A DNA stretch of 64,000 bases. Origin: Hyalella azteca (lineage: Eukaryota; Arthropoda; Malacostraca; Amphipoda; Hyalellidae). The notes beneath the pieces were generated by a model that was given only the letters and a program-made list of their open reading frames with translations, was not told the origin of the DNA and made no database searches. Both the position numbers and the translations under genes were made by a program. Where the stretch lies: contig NW_025936499.1 of assembly GCF_000764305.2 (NCBI RefSeq), forward strand, positions 62,001 to 126,000. The letters run 5' to 3'. Below are positions 36,140 to 46,299 of this stretch, piece by piece (position 1 is the first letter of the stretch; each line of letters begins with the position of its first letter).

Positions 36140-36705
36140 CGCCGCGGCCGCGCCATTCATAAGTCGACGTTACTTTGGACACAAAAAACCCTCGTGCTGA
36201 TCAAGCAGGAGGCAGCGAACCTTTGGAGGAAATGAGACGCCGAACTCACACACAAAAGACTGGTCGGCTCGGTGAATGTGCGCGGACGGGCACAGACTTT
36301 AACGTCATCTTGAAATGACGTTTGCCACTTTGTAATGACGTGAGATTTCGAGCCTTGCATAGAGTGCTGCTCGCTTCTATTCCAGGCATGCCAAACTATT
36401 TTTTTTCATCCCATTGCATTTGCTATTTCGAGAAGAGCTAATGGATGAAATTCAAGTAATTTTTTTATACTCCTTATCGTTAATACAAAAGCATCAGGTT
36501 AGAGTAGCTAAAAAGAAGCTATCAATGGTCATTGTTATTGAAGTGAAGACGTTCAAGATAGTCCAGCAACCACCGAGCCCGCAAACGCACTAAGAAATTT
36601 TCATTGGGACGACAATGTGAAAATAGCAGAAAAGTTTTTGTTTAGCATCATTTTTGTCTTACAATATTTGCAGAGAAAAATGTATTTATACGAAGTAAGC
36701 TTTTC
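36140..36705. other. Mixed stretch, nothing recognised
   Basis: A GC-rich GGCGCCGCGGCCGCGCC run near 36139-36155 ends the preceding array. The rest is AT-rich with no sustained frame. Confidence 0.4.
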
Positions 36706-36711
36706 CACAGA

Positions 36712-36959
36712 GCCAGCACTAAGAAGGCAGACCAATGTTGTAGCCAGCACTAAGGAGGCAGACCAATGTTGTAGCCAGCACTAAGGAGGCAGACCAATCT
36801 TGTAGCCAGCACTAAGGAGGCAGACCAATGTTGTAGCCAGCACTAAGGAGGCAGACCAATGTTGTAGCCAGCACTAAGAATGCAGACTAATGTTGTAGCC
36901 AGCACTAAGAATGCAGACCAATGTTGTAGCCAGCACTAAGAATGCAGATTAATGTTGTA
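36712..36959. repeat. 31-bp minisatellite, 8 copies
   Basis: Eight head-to-tail units of GCCAGCACTAAGGAGGCAGA plus CCAATGTTGTA begin every 31 bases from 36712. Units 1-5 carry GGAGGC or GAAGGC and units 6-8 carry GAATGC, so the array is made of two sub-blocks. There are no unique spacers, so it is not a CRISPR array. Confidence 0.97.
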
Positions 36960-36969
36960 GAACTAAATC

Positions 36970-37700
36970 TTTTTCCGTTGGTCTTGCCTCAAATTCTATG
37001 CTCAATTGCTTCATGTCTGATTATATAGACAAGAATTATAGCACATTATGTTGGTATTGATCAATAAAAACTTACAAAATAATAAACATTACAATATTAA
37101 GTATAAAAAATTATTCAACTTCTAAATGTTGGTTTATTCACACTCCACAGTAGAGTTTTTATGGCATCACAGCTGTTAAGTCTTCAAAAATCTATAAATT
37201 CCTGACTTCATAAATCTTGGCATGCTTGGTGTGCAATTAGGAAAAAAGTGTGAGAACGTATGGTCTGCATGTAGTACATAATATACTCGTAAATAATCAT
37301 GAACTTTTGGGAGAAAACTTTAGACCAACACGCTTTTTTTCCCAGCGCATTTCTCCAAAATTCTGTGGATGATGAGGCGGATATTTTTGCTTGAGGGGGC
37401 CATTCATTTCATGACTTTTTTAAGAAACTAACTTGTGTAAAAGTGCAATAATTCCTTCAAGACGTTTCAAAGCCGAAATTGGGAATGACAATGAAACAAT
37501 AGAAGTAAAATTCGAACACAATTGTTGAAATAGACAACGTTCTGATATGCTGTTGTGAATGCTGTTGTGGATGTAGCCTATCGTGAGAGCCGTTGTAGAG
37601 ATGCTATACGAAACATGAAGAATGAGTACCTAGCGACGACCAGGCTGGAGAATGTAATCTTAGCTCTCCGTGATTTATCAGTGAATATGATGGAGAGAGC
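36970..37700. other. AT-rich stretch, nothing recognised
   Basis: No array, inverted repeat or coding-like frame. Confidence 0.4.
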
Positions 37701-37717
37701 TTTAAGTTGAAGACCAC

Positions 37718-37900
37718 TTACACGAGCTTAAGTCTCTTAACGCACACCTCGTGCAGCCAGTCTAAGTCGAGTGCCAAACACTGGACGCTGTAGCAATTAG
37801 GAGGCCGGCCATATGGGCCGTACAATCGGCCTAACAAAAACAAGGGGTCAGAGTGAGCCCTCGCTTGGCCATATGGACGAGCCTGCATGGTACAGTGCAT
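37718..37900 (-). CDS. GC-rich open frame, unidentified
   Basis: Sixty minus-strand codons (start MHCTMQARPYGQARAH, end WLHEVCVKRLKLV) lie in a GC-richer patch, with about 60 percent G or C at third positions by hand count. GAG|GTGTGC inside could be a donor. The related pieces RPYGQA and GPYGRP reflect two CCATATGGCC copies. No family is recognised. It may be an exon or an element remnant. Confidence 0.2.
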   Translation of the reverse strand: MHCTMQARPYGQARAHSDPLFLLGRLYGPYGRPPNCYSVQCLALDLDWLHEVCVKRLKLV

Positions 37901-37909
37901 AGTTATTCA

Positions 37910-38140
37910 GCTCAAAATGGCTGCCTCATAGTCACTTTAATCATTTCCTTGCATTATTCCATTATATACCCAAGTCTCTCGTCAAGTCAAATTAGGTAGA
38001 AGAACATGAATTTAGCGTAGTTCATCAAGTGAAACGCAGATTTTAAAGACTCAACCGAGCGCGCTAAGGTAACTTTAATTCGTGTGCAGAGCAATTGACA
38101 AAATTGAAAATTTAAATTACTTACAAATTACTTATTAATC
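37910..38140. other. AT-rich stretch, nothing recognised
   Basis: No array, strong inverted repeat or coding-like frame before the hairpin at 38143. Confidence 0.4.
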
Positions 38141-38142
38141 AC

Positions 38143-38180
38143 ACAGAAACTCATACTTCAATGAAAGTATGAGTTTCTGT
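38143..38180. other. Perfect 16-bp hairpin
   Basis: ACAGAAACTCATACTT (38143-38158) and its exact reverse complement (38165-38180) are separated by six bases. The loop is too short for an animal microRNA precursor. No T-run follows to suggest a terminator. Confidence 0.9.
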
Positions 38181-38189
38181 CCTTCAGTT

Positions 38190-39430
38190 ATAACACAACT
38201 ATTTCTGGTTCAATTGTTCATTAGTTGCAATAATTATACTTTCTAAACAAGGCTGTATTTTCACCCAGATGTCACAGGTTACAATAGTTCCGAAAAGTCC
38301 TTTCTCTCATTTGACGCCATGCAAATGAATGGGAAATTAGTTGCACAAAGCTTAAGGTATGCAGTCCGTATTCATCATTGCAAAATCGTAATTAGGGCAA
38401 ATACGAACCCATTACAGGATATATCAGGAAATAATATTTACTGATTAATACATATTGCTACCAACAATGCTTCTGGGCGCAGATACATTAAAATTTTAAA
38501 ACAACCATATACAAGTCACCAACAATATCGCATGAAGTGAATGCACGGATATAGAACGATAATAATCAGTTTAAACAAATTCGGCTAGATTACCTCGATA
38601 AATACTAAGTAATATTCAAAATACAGAACATCTATATCAATGGATAATTTTCCTCGACTATTTAGGTAGCGCACCATCGCTCCTCTTGTACGTCGGAGCG
38701 AACTTCATCATACGGCGAGCATCTCAGGGCCTCCGTCGCGCCTCCATTATTAGAGAAGAACACGCGAGCGGGCCACTGTCCAGACGTGTTCCGGACACGT
38801 TTAATTCATGTTCAACTAATTAGACTGGCGCGAATCTGATGACTTACTGTCGGACGAGACGGATACTTAGGCGAGAAGACCGGCTACGGCGCTCGTATTC
38901 GCCATGTTAACCGGAAAATCTATTGAAAATGAATTAATAATAAGAGACTTCTTGGTATTATTATATGAAATCCATTGTCAGAATTTAAAGAAATGTATAC
39001 TACACATTTATAAAACAAAAAAAATATAATTATAATAAAAGAATAAATATTTGCTGTACTTGAGTTAAAATAAAAGAGAATACGAAAGTAAGAATTTGGA
39101 AATAGGTAATCCAGTGTTAAAATTCACTCTGTGCACTTTTCTTTTGTAGACCAGAAATTTGATCCCTTATTAAATCCTAAAATAGCAGGCAAAGAGAGAA
39201 ATGTGTCGGTTCTCTCATACCGATACGCAATCCACAACAATATACGTAGCAGTGAGCATGTGACAAGTTCATAAGCAAAAACAAAATCGTATTGCCCCCT
39301 TACGAAGAAATTCTCGGCACATCTTAGGATAAAATCGTAACAAAACCAATGTTTTTCGTTATCATTTTGCCGCGAATAGTTTTTGAACTATTTATCATTT
39401 AATCAACTATTTGATGTCCTGATGTTTTTT
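38190..39430. other. AT-rich stretch, nothing recognised
   Basis: No array or gene. A slightly GC-richer patch at 38680-38910 has no identifiable content. Confidence 0.4.
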
Positions 39431-39435
39431 TAATA

Positions 39436-39545
39436 GAGCCTATGAAGAATTGTGAAGATTGAAGAGCCTATGAAGAATTATGAAGACTGAAAAGCCTATG
39501 AAGAACTGTGAAGATTGAAGAGCCTATGAAGAATTGTGAAGATTT
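39436..39545. repeat. 28-bp minisatellite, 4 copies
   Basis: Unit GAGCCTATGAAGAATTGTGA plus AGATTGAA starts at 39436, 39464, 39492 and 39520 with three or four substitutions in total. Confidence 0.95.
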
Positions 39546-39799
39546 CTAAACGATGATAGATCAGCAGGCAATATTGCGATGGGCCCTTCACCCTGAGCAG
39601 CACAAGATGCCTGGTAACAACATCGCCGCTCTCCGACGAGGCAAGACATTAAACATTCTCAATAGTCGCGTCTAATTAACGCATCATTAGGAGCAGCAAC
39701 TTTCATGCTGCTAAACACCGCCCAGCAAAAGAGATCTTAAGTCGAGCATTGAACGCCATTCCTGAGATGGTCGCGCCGAGACGTGGCGGGCGACCACGA

Positions 39800-40135
39800 G
39801 AGGAGTGGTGACGATGAGGGGTGGTATGGTGAGGAGTGGTGACGATGAGGGGTGGTATGGTGAGGAAATGAGGTGGAGGAGTGATGAGGTGGAGGAGTGA
39901 TGAGGTGGAGGAGTGATGAGGTGGAGGAGTGATGAGGTGGAGGAGTGGTGTGGTGCCGAATCTGAGAGGTGATTTGAGGAGATGTTGTGTGCACTAGAGA
40001 GGTGACAGAGATCATTGGTTACAAAGTGGAGTGGTAATACAGTGAGGAGAAGAAGCGAGGAGTGGAAGTAAGTGAGTGTTGGTGAGGGAGTTTTGGTGAG
40101 GGAGTGGTGAGGGAGTGGTGGTGTAGAAGACTTAT
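39800..40135. repeat. Purine-rich 31-bp and 16-bp arrays
   Basis: Two 31-base units (GAGGAGTGGTGACGATGAGG plus GGTGGTATGGT) at 39800 and 39831 pass directly into five 16-base units of ATGAGGTGGAGGAGTG (39868-39947), then into diverged GAGGGAGTGGTG runs to 40135. The plus strand is almost free of C for more than 300 bases. The 143-codon minus frame across it is low-complexity Ser/His/Pro/Leu and not a likely gene. Confidence 0.9.
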
Positions 40136-40149
40136 GATGCATCGAGGAA

Positions 40150-42355
40150 GCGGACGCTGAGACTTAGCGGCGCAATTTCCGAAAGAAAGGCTCAGGACAT
40201 GGCTCCAAACCTATCTTTTTTATAGATACATTCACGCAGATCTGTAAGAAAGAACTCATTTCGTGGGTCACAAGATCACGGCTGCTAGCAAGATGTCAGT
40301 GAGCTGAGTGAGTTCTGAGCTGATATGCCTGAGGTCTCTTATCTTATCTCGAATCGATTCACTCGCTCATAATGCTAACCTTCTACACGACAATTAAATG
40401 TAACTGATGACCTATCCATGGCTGGTCACTATATAGTTCCCAGAAACATCCAATAGGATTAAGTGAATTATGAAACTGTGTTAAAATTATTTTTCTCCAA
40501 TAAGCGATTGATCTCAAACTCATATTCCGCAATGAACACTATTAGGCCGTATTTAATGAAGACAAATCAGGGGGAGTTGTTCGATGCTTTCTGAGTTGTT
40601 AAGCGGAATATGCAAGTGTTCCACAATTTCTAAGTTAAAATAGTCAGTTTTTCTCTTAAATCTGCTATTGTTTTGCTAACAATTAAAATATCTCAGCAGT
40701 TAGCACATGTGGCTGTTTTAGGTGTTTTCCGGCTGATAATTAAGATACATTTTTGAACGAAAATTAAAATACAAGTAATCGAGAATACATATATGTTAGA
40801 GAGATTCCTGGTATAACGCAAATGTTATCTCGGAAATTTAATAAACTTTTAGGAAAAAAATAGAAGGAACCAGAGAATGCCGCGACTTGTTTGTCACCAA
40901 GAAAATCAACTTTCCATCCCTTTCTTTTTGACACTTCACTTTATACAGGCGACAAAAACGGAGAAAACACCGCGCATACTTTCTACAGAAACGTTTCTGA
41001 TGAATATTAATGCGCGATATAAAAGCCAGTTTCCAAAATGAACACATGTATGATGAGCAAATTATCCAGGCAATGGGGCAAAGATATTTCAAGCACTTCG
41101 TTAGTGAAGCTCCGGCTCTCAGTAACAGCGGTTCACATAATCTTCCAGCGCTTGCCCATCCATGTGAACAATAATAATTCGGGCGCTTTACGAGCGCTAT
41201 AATAGTCGGCTGCAGGCTCTGCATTCTGCCTTGACTCCAACTTTACAGTTGGCGTCGGTAGAACCCGCTGGACTCTGTGCATTATATTGCGGCAAACTCT
41301 CAGCTCACTTCCACTGCTTGTCCCTTGTTTAACGATGTTGAAACGCATGAAGATAAGAAGCTAAAACGACAATCTAGGAATCATCCAAATAATTCGCAGG
41401 AATGAATGGAAAACTTTAATTTGGTAAAGGTGGTCAAGGTGTGATGATTAAGAATCGTATAATGTGTTGAGAATGGCCAAGACAAAAGTATGTATATAAG
41501 CGACAGAGTTGCTAATTAAAATAAAAATAGGCTGCCAGCAGATTCGGTAAGATCTTGAGGCACGTTGCTATCAAATTCGTGAAAACCTGCATAAATTTGT
41601 TCTACACTTATCACAGATAGGCATAGAAAAGAAGCAATCAGGTCTTGAAATGATAGTTTTGTCAACTCCTGAGCCAGGTCCAACCTGAACATATAGACTT
41701 CTCATTTGGGTACACGTATTTAAAGGCCCGATGTTCTTTCATCTGACTCAAAATTGGAGCATTCTTGAGTATAGTCAACAATAATGTGGATTCAGATCTA
41801 TCACTCTGGACTTGAAGCATAACTATGAAAATAAAATTCAAGACTGTAATTGACATAGCAAATAAATTGATCAGTAATCGATCAATAACTACATGTTGCA
41901 ATGATCAGGAGCGCGTGCGGGTGGAGTTCAAATGGTGTCACTGCGGCCACATAGAGACTCGTCGCGGCATCAATCCACACATCAGGCCAAAATATTTTTA
42001 TGCTAGCATTAGAATACGTGATATTCTCGATATTAGTAATTAGGGGGCAAACAGCAAGTAATTTAAATAAAAACCTTTAAATGTTAAGTTTCTAGTTTAT
42101 ATTAAAATGGAAGCCACTCGACCACACGCACATTTCAAATAGATTTAATTGGCGTCATGTACAAATAACTAATATTCATTTCTTATCCGGCAAACTGATT
42201 TCATTTTACTTAGACCCGTCACGGTCGATGAGTCTGGTCAAGAAATACCTAATGGATTTGAGCTCATTTGTTATGCGCGCATGCGCGTTTCGCGTGAATG
42301 CGCTCGCTAATTTACCAAACATGAGAAGCTTTGAGAGAATTTCTACTGACATACG
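40150..42355. other. AT-rich stretch with one NRF-1-like palindrome
   Basis: No array or recognised gene. CGCGCATGCGCG at 42276-42287 is a perfect palindrome and fits the NRF-1/Ewg consensus YGCGCAYGCGCR. The 128-codon minus frame at 40838-41224 has no motif and no hallmark of a real exon. Confidence 0.4.
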
Positions 42356-42364
42356 TTCTGATAT

Positions 42365-42720
42365 TAAGAGTAGCAGTGGGGGATTAGTTGTGTAGCAAAC
42401 AGCTTCTGTAGCATTCCTGTTAAGAGTAGCAGTGGGGGATTAATTGTGTAGCAAACAGCTTATGTAGCATTCCTATTATGAGTAGCAGTGGGGGATTAAT
42501 TGTGTAGCAAACAGCTTCTGTAGCATTCCTGTTAAGAGTAGCAGTGGGGGATTAATTGTGTAGCAAACAGCTTCTGTAGCATTACTGTTAAGAGTAGCAG
42601 TGTTGGATTAGTCATGTAGCTAACATCTGTTTAAGCTTTGATCGTAAGAGTTGTACGCGGGGATCAGTCTCGCTGCAAACAAGTTTTTTTAAGTTTTGAA
42701 GTTGAGAGTAGCAGGAGGAT
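42365..42720. repeat. 56-bp minisatellite, ~6 copies
   Basis: Unit TAAGAGTAGCAGTGGGGGAT and 36 further bases ending GTAGCATTCCTGT starts at 42365, 42421, 42477, 42533, 42589 and 42645. The first four are almost identical. Copies 5 and 6 are strongly diverged, giving a one-sided decay. Confidence 0.95.
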
Positions 42721-42729
42721 TCAAACAAT

Positions 42730-43465
42730 CGATATTGTGTTTAAATATACAAATGGAAATTATTCCGAGCATACCACCTCAAAATTCAGGGCACAGGACT
42801 AAATAAATCTAAATCACATTAATTTCCGTCGTGAAAGATTTGTAGAAGTCGCAGCGTGTTTCACCAACAATCTCGACATGCAATCTAGCACAAAAAAATC
42901 AAGATTATCACGAGCTTAGAATAGAGTGACAAAATTATTGATTTACATTGATTATTTGTATTGATTTATAATTTTTTTTAAGTTGACAGAATACGTAAAT
43001 TTAATCCTGTAGATACAAGGAAAAAAATGATTGGCTCGATCAGTACTCATGTAAGATGTATGATTATGTGATTTGTTGTATGTTCTGCTTGAAAGATCCT
43101 AACTAAAGAAAACAATTATCTATGCAATATCTCTCAGTGTAGATACGAGCATAGAACGCATGAATATAACATCAGAAGAATCACACACGCACAACAATTA
43201 AGAATAAAGCGCATGATGGAATACAATTAGCAGCACAAGGCGTGCCGCGCGTCCAATTAAGCGTCGGATCAGAGCAGGATTTATGACGCTGTCAGAGCGG
43301 TCGGTACGAAGCTGCTTGTAAGTTTTTATCAGGACCGCGGGTTTTGTCGACCGAATCTGATGCGTAATGAATTCTACGACTCCTCAGCGTAGGGAAATTA
43401 TTGGGCATCATACATTCGCGGCAGACGCGGCTGGCGCAGCGAAAGTGTGACTTGGAGTCTGGTGA
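42730..43465. other. AT-rich stretch, nothing recognised
   Basis: No array or coding-like frame. GC rises after 43230 just before the next minisatellite. Confidence 0.4.
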
Positions 43466-43472
43466 AGTCTGG

Positions 43473-43698
43473 GCACCTGGTGATGTAGGCACATGGAGCT
43501 GCTGGACACCTGCTGATGTAGACACATGGAGCTGCTGGACACCTGTTGATGTAGGCACATGGAGCTGCTGGGCACCTGCTGATGTAGGCACATGGAGCTG
43601 CTGGGCACCTGCTGATGTAGGCACATGGAGCTACTGGGCACCTGCTGATGTAGACACATGGAGCTGCTGGGCAACTATACAGTATATGGAGCTGCTGG
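43473..43698. repeat. 33-bp minisatellite open in several frames
   Basis: About six units of GCACCTGCTGATGTAGGCAC plus ATGGAGCTGCTGG repeat every 33 bases, with a damaged unit at the right end. As 33 is eleven codons, one plus frame (DVGTWSCWAPA) and three minus frames (for example SSSMCLHQQVP) run open through the array. Simultaneous openness in opposite strands argues for repeat geometry over selection on a protein. Confidence 0.93.
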
Positions 43699-43699
43699 G

Positions 43700-44700
43700 A
43701 GTTAATTTTAGGAGCGAAAAAATTATTGGGCGCCATCGTCAACATCACACCTATACCACCTGGTCAAATTGTATGAGGTACTGACAGGTTGGATGCATTG
43801 CCCTGCTGAATGTAAGTGCTTGCAATTGAAATCCTAGCAATACGATAATGAGCTCTGGTAATTGAAAGAAGAATTTCTAGTAATTATGCACATATGAGAC
43901 CCGCAACACAATACAAGAGTTTAAATTACTCGTTTATAACAGAAAATCATGGGACACTACTGCTAACATGACTTTGAGATAATTGAAGTTGTTAATAAAT
44001 ATTCGGAATGATATACCAATAGCTCCGTAGCAGACATCAATGCATCTGGCGCGTAATGCATTATTTGAAGGGAAAGGCTGTGAACTTACTGACAAGAACC
44101 AGGGAAGTAAATGAAATTTTACTTATTCTTTAATAAGTTATCAATTAACAAACTTTTATTTGGCATCATTGCCAATGAAAGCCAAGGCAAAATATGGATA
44201 CCAGAGCTGGTACCTATGATACCCATGATACATATGGTTATCTTGGCTGTCCTTGCTACCGTATCGTATCGTGGATCGAAGCAAATCACATAGGGGAATG
44301 GTTGCATTACTGACACGTCCTGGGGGGAAAGAGACTCCTTCAGATGTAGTTTTACTTTCTTGTACACATCTACTTAAAGTACTTGATTTGAAGTATTAAT
44401 ATTCTATTAAAATTACTAGAATGCTTGAGTTGATTCGCCATGGAAGGACTGTTCATTCTTAGTCCATTCTTATTCTTTCACAAATTATTTGAACGTTGAT
44501 ACTTTTATCATTCATAGTTCATGTAACGCTCTTCAAAAAAGATTAGTTCAGTGTACAATTATGAGTTTGTCGCTAACTTTATGCACTACTTATGCATAAC
44601 GTAACAATTGACCAAAGCCCTTTGATGCAGAGAGCTCGTAATTCGCGCTACGGGATAGGAATTGTTGGTGTTAATTTGGGAATGGCTTAAAACTTTGAAG
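43700..44700. other. AT-rich stretch, nothing recognised
   Basis: No array, transposon end or convincing frame before the foldback element. Confidence 0.4.
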
Positions 44701-44702
44701 TT

Positions 44703-45056
44703 TACACTGAGAGAAATGGGCGGGTCTGGATGACCCACTTTGATGAGTCAACCGCGTCCGAAAATCGATGCACTTTTTTGACTCACTTGCCCCATTTGTG
44801 GGTCATACTGACCCATTAAATTCCAGGCATGACTCACTTGTGACGTCAAATATCTTATTACGCCACCCGTAGCATGGATACATAGTTAGCATCTGGGCGT
44901 CAGAGTGATTTAACGCCCCAAGTGAGTCATGCTTGAAATTTAATGGGTCAGTATGACCCACAAATGGGGCAAGTGAGTCAAAAAAGTGCATCGATTTTCG
45001 GACGCGGTTGACTCATCAAAGTGGGTCATCCAGACCCGCCCATTTCTCTCAGTGTA
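44703..45056. mobile_element. Foldback MITE with ~149-bp terminal inverted repeats
   Basis: Arms at 44703-44851 and 44908-45056 are reverse complements. By eye the outer 118 bases match exactly and only about half a dozen differences lie in the inner 30 bases. The loop 44852-44907 is unique. Each end reads TACACTGAGAGAAATGGG. The outermost TA could be a TA target-site duplication, as in Tc1/mariner-type insertion, leaving a 350-base element starting CACTGAGAG. Both arms contain repeated TGACTCA-like and GACCCA motifs. No transposase is encoded, so movement would depend on an enzyme elsewhere. Near-identity of the arms suggests recent origin or gene conversion. Confidence 0.93.
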
Positions 45057-45059
45057 TAA

Positions 45060-45990
45060 GGAGTGTTAACTCATAATGCCGAAAATTTAGTACAGTTTTT
45101 TCATTATGTTACATCATAACTCGGCAATATGAGCGATTCAGCTGTGACATCTTAAATGAAATCTTGAACAAAATACATAATCCGGCTCAACATCGAGAGT
45201 TATCTGAGAGGGACAGTTTCTAATAAATGTTTGATACGAAATAGGCTCATCGCCGTCTACTCAATATAAGTTACAGTTGCCGAAGTTAGAGTGAAATCTG
45301 TAGGTGCCTATATACTGCGCCTTAGCTCCTTACCCTTGCTCACACAGACTGCTAACGAGCCCCCAACATCATCATGCCCGTGACATATTACGGCCCGAGC
45401 TGGTTCTTAAAACCAAATGCTCATTCTTGTTCACAACGCAGGATTTGAAGTTGACTGTAGTTATTCTTCTCTGCGGACACCATCAGGCACCAAGTCTTGC
45501 GAGCTTCGAGGTCTAGATACGAGTTTCTAGGAGCTAGGCTTTTCTGTTAATACTGCAAAACATATAGCAAAATTTATTTGAATATATGTACATCAAATTG
45601 CGCAAGCCATTGCCATGAGAAATACATGGCAATAATGACCAGCCTGTACCCCTATAGCACGTCGGTACTTGATAACATGATTTGATGTAGTGTTAAAATT
45701 TGCAAATCAAACGATTCTTAATCAAAGCTCCAACACCCTGTACAGAAGAGGGTATTAATACGGCTGGAAGTCGTTGAGCGTGACCCAAGATTTGTAAGCC
45801 GAGTTAAATTTGATTACAAAGATCAAAGGTATCCATCTTCCAGCTCTGAACGCATTCCGTGCTGCCTGCAGTAGTTAGTCAAGCATATTGTATATCATTG
45901 TTGCATCATGGAGAACATCTGGACCCTGATGCTAGGAGAACATCTGAACACCGGTTTCAGCCCGATGTTCCGTGAAATGTTCGTGTAATT
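45060..45990. other. Mixed stretch, nothing recognised
   Basis: No array or mobile-element end. A short direct repeat GGAGAACATCTG occurs at 45908 and 45936. Confidence 0.4.
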
Positions 45991-46019
45991 TTGTTCTTCG
46001 CAACGCATTTCCTGAACCT

Positions 46020-46290
46020 GAAACTGAACGAAAGTTTTGATCAATTCAGTCTCGCTGAGCGGCAATCGTCTACGAGCGTGGCCGGACTCGGTCACCGCAC
46101 GCCGATCTGTGGACACAATCCCAGAGATCCATCACTGGCGCTGCCGTCCGCTACCTCGTCCTCGTCAAGATCTTGAATAATGGTTACCCTTGTCGATGAA
46201 AATTTCATGATTCTGCAACCGTGTGGTGGTCATAGAGGACTTGCCTCGCTTGTTGTTACACCAACTGCGCTACGGTCCGCTGGCACTTAA
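46020..46290 (-). mobile_element. Possible tRNA-derived SINE remnant
   Basis: On the minus strand TAGCGCAGTTGG (46272-46261) is an exact RNA polymerase III A-box (TRGYNNAGYNGG). A weak B-box-like GGTTGCAGAATC follows at 46220-46209, about 52 bases on against about 44 in a tRNA. A GC-rich body down to about 46020 then follows, which is how tRNA-derived SINEs are organised. No poly-A or simple-repeat tail is clear. The body holds two short open frames in different phases (DLDEDEVADGSASDGSLGLC, then RRAVTESGHARRRLPLSETE), so a decayed coding fragment is an alternative. Confidence 0.35.
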
Positions 46291-46299
46291 TTCTTGGTC

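Noticed and set aside
36712..36959. Regular 31-base repeats could suggest a CRISPR array
   Set aside because: Units abut with no unique spacers, and the context is animal-like DNA with no cas genes.
38143..38180. MicroRNA precursor
   Set aside because: Stem of 16 and loop of 6 bases is too short for an animal pre-miRNA.
39711..40142. Longest minus-strand frame in the window (143 codons)
   Set aside because: Its peptide is low-complexity Ser/His/Pro/Leu read from the purine-rich tandem array; openness follows from the lack of C on the plus strand.
40838..41224. 128-codon minus frame as a protein gene
   Set aside because: Composition is cysteine- and aromatic-rich as in random AT-rich translation, with no motif, start context or splice evidence.
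44803..44991. 62-codon minus frame across the foldback element
   Set aside because: It reads through the inverted-repeat arms and loop and is a by-product of the MITE.
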